Shown here: positions 58,906 to 64,000 of the stretch, piece after piece | How the letters are laid out: the number at the start of each line of letters is the position of its first letter | Numbering within the stretch: the first letter of the stretch is position 1 | Source: CAZAQV01 sp964487255 | GTDB taxonomy: Bacteria; Myxococcota_A; Polyangia; Polyangiales; CAZAQV01 | NCBI GenBank assembly: GCA_964487255.1 | Contig: CAZAQV010000019.1 | Coordinates: 54,781 to 118,780, forward strand | Reading direction: 5' to 3' | Length of the DNA stretch: 64,000 bases | Position numbers and translations under genes: made by a program | Notes under the pieces: generated by a model | The model's database searches: none | Told to the model about the DNA's origin: nothing | Seen by the model: only the letters and a program-made list of their open reading frames with translations

Positions 58906-59928
58906 ATGACGCAGCCCGACCCTTCCCACATCATGCAAATCGGCTTTGGATTTTTTGCTTCGCGCACACTACTCTCGGCCGTTGAACTCGGACTTTTCAC
59001 AAAGCTGGCCGAGCGCACGATGAACGCCGAGCAAATTCGCAGCGAGCTCGAACTTAGTCAACGTGCCGTGCCCGACTTCACCGACGCCTTGGTCGCGCTT
59101 GGGCTGCTGCAGCGACACGGCGATGGCCCCGAGGCCGTCTACGAGAACACACCCGCGACGGCGGCGTTTCTCGACCGAAATAGCCCGCAATACATCGGCG
59201 GCGTGCTCGAAATGGCGGCCGCGCGACTGTATGGTTTCTGGAACGACCTGACCGAGGCCCTGCGAACAGGTCAACCGCAAAACGAGATCAAGCGCAGCGG
59301 TGAGCCAGTGTTCTCCAAACTCTACGCCGCGCCCGAAAAGCTCGAGCAGTTTATGAATGCTATGAGCGGGATCTCGGCCGCCAACTTTCGCGCCTTCGCA
59401 GAGAAGTTCGACTTCTCCGACTACAAGACCCTTTGCGATGTGGGCGGCGCGACGGGCCAGCTGAGCTGCATCGTTGCCCAGCGCCATCCACACATGCGCT
59501 GCCAAAGCTTCGATTTGCCGCAGGTGGAACCAATTGCCACCAAGTCGATTGAAAAAGCGGGTCTGGATGAGCGTGTAAGCACGGTGAGCGGCGATTTCTT
59601 TCGCGATGCACTGCCCAAGGCCGATGTGATCACGATGGGGATGATTCTGCACGATTGGAACTTGGAAAAGAAGAAGCAGCTCGTTCGAGCCGCCTACGAC
59701 GCGCTCCCGGATGGTGGCGCATTTGTCGTGATCGAGGCGCTCATCGACGACGCCCGACGCTTCAACTTCTTTGGCCTTCTCATGTCACTCAACATGCTCA
59801 TCGAGTTTGGCGACGGCTTCGACTATACTGGCGCACAGTTCAAGTCGTGGTGTGAAGAGGCGGGGTTCAAACGCGTCGAAATGCTGCCCCTTGATGGTCC
59901 TTCGAGCGCCGCCATCGCCTACAAGTAG
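58906..59928 (+). CDS. SAM-dependent O-methyltransferase
   Basis: 340 aa. The N-terminal dimerisation winged-helix (SHIMQIGFGFFASRTLLSAVELGLFTKL) and the SAM motif TLCDVGGATGQLSCIVAQRHP are those of plant-COMT-like enzymes also used in bacterial polyketide tailoring. The late MILHDWNLEKKKQLVRAAY carries the usual His-Asp. It is likely to methylate a phenolic product. It shares the intergenic region with the type III PKS and so is a plausible part of the same pathway. Confidence 0.88.
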   Translation: MTQPDPSHIMQIGFGFFASRTLLSAVELGLFTKLAERTMNAEQIRSELELSQRAVPDFTDALVALGLLQRHGDGPEAVYENTPATAAFLDRNSPQYIGGVLEMAAARLYGFWNDLTEALRTGQPQNEIKRSGEPVFSKLYAAPEKLEQFMNAMSGISAANFRAFAEKFDFSDYKTLCDVGGATGQLSCIVAQRHPHMRCQSFDLPQVEPIATKSIEKAGLDERVSTVSGDFFRDALPKADVITMGMILHDWNLEKKKQLVRAAYDALPDGGAFVVIEALIDDARRFNFFGLLMSLNMLIEFGDGFDYTGAQFKSWCEEAGFKRVEMLPLDGPSSAAIAYK

Positions 59929-60074
59929 AGAACTTTCTCGAGGAGAGGTTACCGTTTGCGCCCACAAGTTGATGTCCGCGTGTTCCAAGCTGGCGCGCGT
60001 TGGCGGGAAGCATGTAGCACACCCTTTTGGCGGCATAAGTTCAACTTGCCAACGTATACGGAAAGCGCATAACA

Positions 60075-60302
60075 ATGATTCGCGACATGGCCAGCAACGA
60101 CCCAGCCGATGAATCTCGCGTTCGCAAAGCGTCCGGCATTGCCCGGAAACACGCGGCTGAGGCACGCTCGTTGATCGACAAGCTCACCAAGTTCGGCGGC
60201 GGAGAGCCAACGCATGACGACGCTGACGACACGCCACAGCCGGACAACAGACCACCACCTCATCACTCTGAGCGGCTCAAAGGCGCGGCACGGCGACGGT
60301 AG
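60075..60302 (+). CDS. Small hypothetical protein
   Basis: 75 aa, Met at 60075 or Met 5. Helical N-terminus (ESRVRKASGIARKHAAEARSLIDKL) followed by a disordered Asp/Pro/His tail. No signal peptide or motif. The ribosome site is weak. A partly G-U-paired hairpin (ACATCTC/GAGGTGT, about 60312-60352) follows and may terminate it. Confidence 0.4.
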   Translation: MIRDMASNDPADESRVRKASGIARKHAAEARSLIDKLTKFGGGEPTHDDADDTPQPDNRPPPHHSERLKGAARRR

Positions 60303-60499
60303 CGACTAGAGCACATCTCAAGAACCCGGACCGAGAGCGTGGTTCGAGGTGTGTTGCAGTTTTGGTTCTGCGAACCGAGGAAATGCCGAGTATTTTTGAG
60401 TGTGAGCAGGGCCGAAAATGTGATGCAGATCGGGCCACGATCGACGGGAGGGTTTTTGAGACGTGCTCTAACTACTGCGCATGCGATACATTTGCCGAC

Positions 60500-63214
60500 G
60501 TGAGCGCAAAGTCGAAACCGGGTGATGATGAACCACCACGCTCAGCGCTGAGCGAACTCGACAGCTACGAAAAGAAGCGAAACCCTGGTGCGACGAGTGA
60601 GCCCTTTTCGCCAACCCGCGGCGTCGCTGCTCACGCGCGAAACCCCAAACACGAGACGCAGCGCGGCGAGTTCGTCATCCACATGCACGATGCGACGCGC
60701 CTCCACTACGATGTACGTATCGAAATCGGTGGCGTGCTCAAAAGTTTCGTGGTGCCCAAAGGGCCAAGCCTCGACCCCAAAGAAAAACGCCTCGCCATCG
60801 AAGTGGAAAACCATCCTCTGCCATATCTTGATTTTGAGGCGGTCATTCCACCGGGCAACTACGGCGCAGGGTCAATGATCGTCTGGGATCGCGGCGTGGT
60901 CCGCTACCGCGAGACGAGCGCCGAAGAAGGCCATCGCATCGGAAAGATCGACTTCGACTTGTGGGGCCGCAAGGTCAAAGGTCACCACGCTTTTGTTAAC
61001 ACGAGTCGGCGTAAAAACGACGGCGAAGAAGACCCGAAGGAAAAGCCACAATGGCTGCTAATCAAAAAAGCGGACGAGTACGCCAAGCCCGACTGTGATC
61101 CAAACGATGACCTGCCCACGAAGATGCCAGGCAGCATCTTATCGGGCCTGACCGTTGAGGAACTCTCGAAGAGCGCCGCTATCGCCGAAGAGATCAGCTC
61201 GTTCGCACAAGTACAAGGTGCGCGAAAACGGGCAAGCGACTCGGCGTCGAGCTTTGCCGAACCGATGCGTTGCGCGACCGAGGGCGCGCCGCTCGATGAC
61301 CCGGACTGGCTCTACGAGCTCAAGGTGGACGGCGTGCGCATCCTGGCGACCAAAGATGGCGACGACGTTACGCTTCATTACCGAACCGGACGCTCGGCCA
61401 CCGCAAGCTACCCGGAGGTGGCGCGGGCCATACGCGCGTTGCCGATCCATCGCGTGGTACTCGACGGAGAGATCGTGGCCTTCGACGCCACAGGTCGAAC
61501 CAACTTCCACAAACTGGCCAAGCGTATTCAAGCGACCCGTCCGTCCGATATTCGCTATGCCGCGCTCGAAACGCCGGTCACGTTTCTGGCCTTCGATTGT
61601 CTCGAGCTTGGCAGCCGCGCGTCGGGCGCACTCGACTTGCGCCCTGTGGCACTCGAGAAACGAAAAGCCGTGCTCGCTCGCGTCTTGCCGCGCCCTGGCG
61701 TCTTGCGTGTACTCGACCATATTGCGGAGAAGGGCTCGGTACTCTTTGCGTTTTGCGAACAACAAGGACTCGAGGGCATCGTCGCGAAGAAGCTGGGCAC
61801 AGACTATCGACACGGCCCGACGCGCAGCGACACCTGGGTGAAGGTCAAAACCAAGAACGAAGACGACTTTGTGGTCGTGGGCTACACGGTCGGAAAAGGC
61901 GCACGCAAGCGCCTCGGCGCCGTCGACATCGCGAGCTACGAAGGTGACGAACTGGTCTACCGCGGCAAGGTCGGCGGTGGCCTGAGCGATGCGCAGATCG
62001 ACGCGCTGCTGAAGACATTGCCCACCCTTCACTGCGATGCGGCTCCCGCGTCGGGCGAATGGATGCCCGCACCCGAGGGAAGGGAATATGTGAGACCGGA
62101 CATCGTTGTACGCGTGCGCTACCCGCGTTGGACCGACGGCGGACACCTCTGGCAGCCCACCTTCGTCGGCATCCGCAAGGACGCGCGGCCGCGCGATTGT
62201 GACGCCACACCCAATGACCGTGAACTGCTTACGCTTGAATCAGTCGCGCAAAAGAAGCGGGTTCGAGAAGATGAACGCACCGTCGGGCGGCACCGTTTTA
62301 CGCTCAGCAACCAGAATAAAGTCTTCTGGCCAGACGCGGGGCTGACCAAGGGCGACCTGTGCGACTACTACGAGAGTATCGCTGAGTTTATTCTGCCGCA
62401 CTTGCGCGACCGCCCTATCGTGCTGGTGCGCTTTCCGAACGGCATCGAAGGCAAGTCGTTCTACCAATGGAACGCGCCAGAGGGCACACCCAGTTGGGTC
62501 CGCACCCACGCCATCCGCGAGGGCGTCGAGGGTAAAAGGGACGTCGAGACCTTCATCGTCGACGACGTCGACATGCTCCTTCACCTGGCGAACCTCGGCG
62601 TGATTCCCATCCATGCGCTGGGCTATCGTGTCGGTGCAGGCCACCAAGGGCACGAACCCGAAGCCGCGGAGAAACGCCACTGCGATTTTCTGACCATCGA
62701 TTTCGATGTCGAAGACGCGACGCTGCGCGACGGCATTACCTTGGCGCGCGGACTCAAGGCGCTGCTCGACGAGGTGGGCTTAGCTGGCTTTGCCAAGACC
62801 TCGGGCAAGACGGGACTTCACGTGATGGTGCCACTGGGGCCGGGCGTGACCTTCGAGACCGCGACAGGGCTCTGTCAGGTTCTGGGAAAGATTCTTGAAA
62901 CGCGTTTCTCGGAAATCGGCACGACCGAACGCATGAAGGACAAGCGCGGCGCCAAGGTCTATATCGACACCGGCCAGACCGGCCGTGCACGCACCATCGT
63001 CGCGCCCTATTCGGTGCGCGCGCATCCTGGCGGCACAGTCTCCGCCCCACTCTTCTGGGAAGAGGTCGGCTTTGCGCTCGACCCGCGCCACTTCGACATG
63101 CAGAGCGTACCCGAACGCGCGCGAACCTATGGCGACCCCATGGCCGAGCTACTCACTGTCGAGGTCGACCTGCCTTCGGCCGTGACCAAACTGGGCAAGC
63201 TACTCGGCCGCTAG
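60500..63214 (+). CDS. ligD: Multifunctional ATP-dependent DNA ligase D (NHEJ)
   Basis: About 904 aa from GTG 60500; the frame is open from 60362. Three domains in order: 3'-phosphoesterase (FVIHMHDATRLHYDVRIEIGG), ligase with active Lys in LYELKVDGVRIL (codon 61322-61324), EGIVAKKLGTDYRHG and VKVKTKNEDDFVVVGYT, then polymerase/primase (YYESIAEFILPHLRDRPIVLVRFPNG, DFLTIDFDVED). This order, PE-Lig-Pol, is common in Proteobacteria and Myxococcota. With Ku at 49315 it forms a complete two-component NHEJ system. An upstream 46-codon Cys-rich in-frame extension is discussed as a finding; the canonical start lies near SALSELDSYEKKR. Confidence 0.94.
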   Translation: MSAKSKPGDDEPPRSALSELDSYEKKRNPGATSEPFSPTRGVAAHARNPKHETQRGEFVIHMHDATRLHYDVRIEIGGVLKSFVVPKGPSLDPKEKRLAIEVENHPLPYLDFEAVIPPGNYGAGSMIVWDRGVVRYRETSAEEGHRIGKIDFDLWGRKVKGHHAFVNTSRRKNDGEEDPKEKPQWLLIKKADEYAKPDCDPNDDLPTKMPGSILSGLTVEELSKSAAIAEEISSFAQVQGARKRASDSASSFAEPMRCATEGAPLDDPDWLYELKVDGVRILATKDGDDVTLHYRTGRSATASYPEVARAIRALPIHRVVLDGEIVAFDATGRTNFHKLAKRIQATRPSDIRYAALETPVTFLAFDCLELGSRASGALDLRPVALEKRKAVLARVLPRPGVLRVLDHIAEKGSVLFAFCEQQGLEGIVAKKLGTDYRHGPTRSDTWVKVKTKNEDDFVVVGYTVGKGARKRLGAVDIASYEGDELVYRGKVGGGLSDAQIDALLKTLPTLHCDAAPASGEWMPAPEGREYVRPDIVVRVRYPRWTDGGHLWQPTFVGIRKDARPRDCDATPNDRELLTLESVAQKKRVREDERTVGRHRFTLSNQNKVFWPDAGLTKGDLCDYYESIAEFILPHLRDRPIVLVRFPNGIEGKSFYQWNAPEGTPSWVRTHAIREGVEGKRDVETFIVDDVDMLLHLANLGVIPIHALGYRVGAGHQGHEPEAAEKRHCDFLTIDFDVEDATLRDGITLARGLKALLDEVGLAGFAKTSGKTGLHVMVPLGPGVTFETATGLCQVLGKILETRFSEIGTTERMKDKRGAKVYIDTGQTGRARTIVAPYSVRAHPGGTVSAPLFWEEVGFALDPRHFDMQSVPERARTYGDPMAELLTVEVDLPSAVTKLGKLLGR

Positions 63215-63239
63215 GCCGAAATCGGCTACGCTTCTCGAG

Positions 63240-63575
63240 ATGAGCGATTGGCGCAGCATGTTCGAACCGGATGGGCGCGGGTTCCTCTCCTATGAAGGAG
63301 CTGCCAAAAAGCGCGGCGACAAGCTTTGCCAAAAGAAACTCTGCTTCGTCTCGACCGATCTCGATGCCATCGGCGAGATACTTCTGGAATTGATTGGCCG
63401 GCCCGACTGCTACTATGCCAAAGTCGACGCCGAGCGCGGAAGGCATGGCATGTACCGCGGCAGACTCTTTCTGACCGACCCTGTTGCGGTTGGGAATTTG
63501 TGGAAGAAGTACCGCGTGTCGGAGCGCCTACTTTGCATGGTGCAGGACGACGACTTCACCATCGACTACCGCTGA
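63240..63575 (+). CDS. Conserved-looking small hypothetical protein
   Basis: 111 aa, starts 25 bases after ligD. Alpha/beta pattern without signal peptide: MFEPDGRGFLSYEGAAKK, LCFVSTDLDAIGEILLELIG, DCYYAKVDAERGRHGMYRGRLF. No recognised family. It may be co-transcribed with ligD. Only repeats follow to the window end. Confidence 0.65.
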   Translation: MSDWRSMFEPDGRGFLSYEGAAKKRGDKLCQKKLCFVSTDLDAIGEILLELIGRPDCYYAKVDAERGRHGMYRGRLFLTDPVAVGNLWKKYRVSERLLCMVQDDDFTIDYR

Positions 63576-63585
63576 CTCCGTTTAT

Positions 63586-63663
63586 GGCTCTTCACGGCTG
63601 CGCTTCGAAACCAACGATTTGCAATTAGCAAATCGGGTTTCTCGGGCTCCGCACGCTCATCGC
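63586..63663 (+). repeat. Family A palindromic element, copy A5 (best preserved)
   Basis: GGCTCTTCACGGCTGCGC begins it and GCACGCTCATCGC ends it. Core: GAAACC (63607-63612), bulge AA, CGATTTGC (63615-63622), loop AATTA, GCAAATCG (63628-63635), GGTTTC (63636-63641). Both stems are perfect. Confidence 0.85.
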
Positions 63664-63676
63664 GGCTGAACTTCTG

Positions 63677-63716
63677 GCTCTTCGTTCGGCTTTCTGCGTA
63701 GCAACGATTTTGCAGC
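63677..63716 (+). repeat. Family A element, truncated copy A6
   Basis: Begins GGCTCTTCGTTCGGC and reaches GCAACGATTTTGC, then breaks off. It is followed by a palindromic block AGTCTCAAT/ATTGAGACT (63722-63754), which may be an insertion or the junction of two elements. Confidence 0.6.
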
Positions 63717-63720
63717 AACA

Positions 63721-63951
63721 CAGTCTCAATCGGGCCCCGGCTCCCATTGAGACTCGCGATGAGCGTGCGCAGCCAAAGCACGCCGATGTGCTACGTGCGA
63801 ATCGATGCTTGCGACGCGCAGCCGCGAAGAGCCAGCAATGCAGTCTCAATCGGGCCCCGGCTCCCATTGAGACTCGCGATGAGCGTGCGCAGCCAAAGCA
63901 CGCCGATGTGCTACGTGCGAATCGATGCTTGCGACGCGCAGCCGCGAAGAG
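63721..63951. repeat. Exact 111-bp tandem duplication, period 120, carrying reversed family A copies A7 and A8
   Basis: Bases 63721-63831 and 63841-63951 are identical. Each unit holds the AGTCTCAAT/ATTGAGACT hairpin and one family A element in reverse orientation (GCGATGAGCGTGCG to CGCGCAGCCGCGAAGAG). The core stem in these copies is degenerate. Confidence 0.9.
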
Positions 63952-64000
63952 ATGGGATGAGAAGGCCGTTTACCCCGATCCTGTTATGCCAGGGTCAAGC

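Larger units (their letters stand above)
63576..64000. other. Gene-free right end filled with family A repeats
   Basis: No gene is supported. Four family A copies, a 9-bp palindrome and a 120-base tandem duplication occupy 63586-63952. The last ~48 bases have no feature. Possible frames on the minus strand read through repeats only. Confidence 0.8.

Noticed and set aside
1..64000. tRNA, rRNA or riboswitch genes
   Set aside because: No cloverleaf, rRNA-like or known riboswitch core was seen by eye in the intergenic regions; a covariance search was not possible.

Overview
The window is bacterial, GC-rich and gene-dense, and reads like a draft or metagenome-assembled scaffold of a Myxococcota bacterium (Polyangia/Nannocystis-like breadth; genus not resolvable by eye). 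Reasons: many secreted lipoproteins with Asp/Ala/Gly-rich linkers after the lipobox, two proteins with MYXO-CTERM-like tails (a Cys, a hydrophobic segment, then Arg/Lys), a Ser/Thr kinase with a trans-membrane anchor, a CarH-type B12 photoreceptor, PilT, Ku/LigD end joining, and a type III PKS operon. One 100-N assembly gap lies at 5330-5429, inside a repeat array.

Layout. 1-4749 (+): tail of a cytochrome c, accD, folC, hemE, hemG (fatty acid, folate, heme). 4758-9856 (-): lipoprotein cytochrome c, the gap and repeat array, a small hypothetical, then the DUF1015-sua5-purD operon and a DUF4013-like membrane protein. 10007-22030: vWA lipoprotein, unknown envelope protein, purH, PhoX-like protein, GH19-like hydrolase, a very large L,D-transpeptidase, trypsin-like secreted protease. 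22048-26595: dprA, trmFO, a small membrane protein, pilT, Cys-rich lipoprotein. 26793-34402 (-): a ~1286 aa secreted zinc metalloprotease behind an outer-membrane protein, then a Ser/Thr kinase. 34528-39503: class II photolyase, PlsC-like acyltransferase, CarH-like light/B12 regulator and a divergent four-domain fasciclin lipoprotein. 39665-42416: HIT protein, then a small mobile-looking island with a REP-associated tyrosine transposase (RAYT) and an AAA/DUF4143 ATPase. 42486-50196: DUF3516-type helicase, DUF72 protein, HTH gene coupled to a lipoprotein, beta-helix-like lipoprotein, Ku. 50279-54917: Kup K+ transporter, OB-like lipoprotein, rhodanese, an overlapping pair of unknown genes. 54936-59928: AsmA-like protein, then a phenolic-lipid-type cluster (type III PKS, ICMT-like methyltransferase, FAD hydroxylase) divergent from a SAM methyltransferase. 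60075-63575: small ORF, LigD, conserved hypothetical. 63576-64000: repeat-only.

The most unusual content is non-coding. Two families of dispersed imperfect palindromes are present, and in each the stem bases change between copies while pairing is kept. Family A (about 75 bp) occurs at 3' ends and between convergent genes (3296, 24781, 39585), in four further copies at the right end (63586-63952), and once in frame inside the helicase coding sequence (43408-43500). Family B (about 142 bp; 14566-14708 and 49159-49300) sits exactly at the stop codons of converging genes. A third motif, GTGCATGGCAC, occurs three times and brackets the RAYT gene and the ATPase gene. These look like REP/BIME-type structured elements, with the RAYT as a candidate (untested) mobiliser of at least one family.
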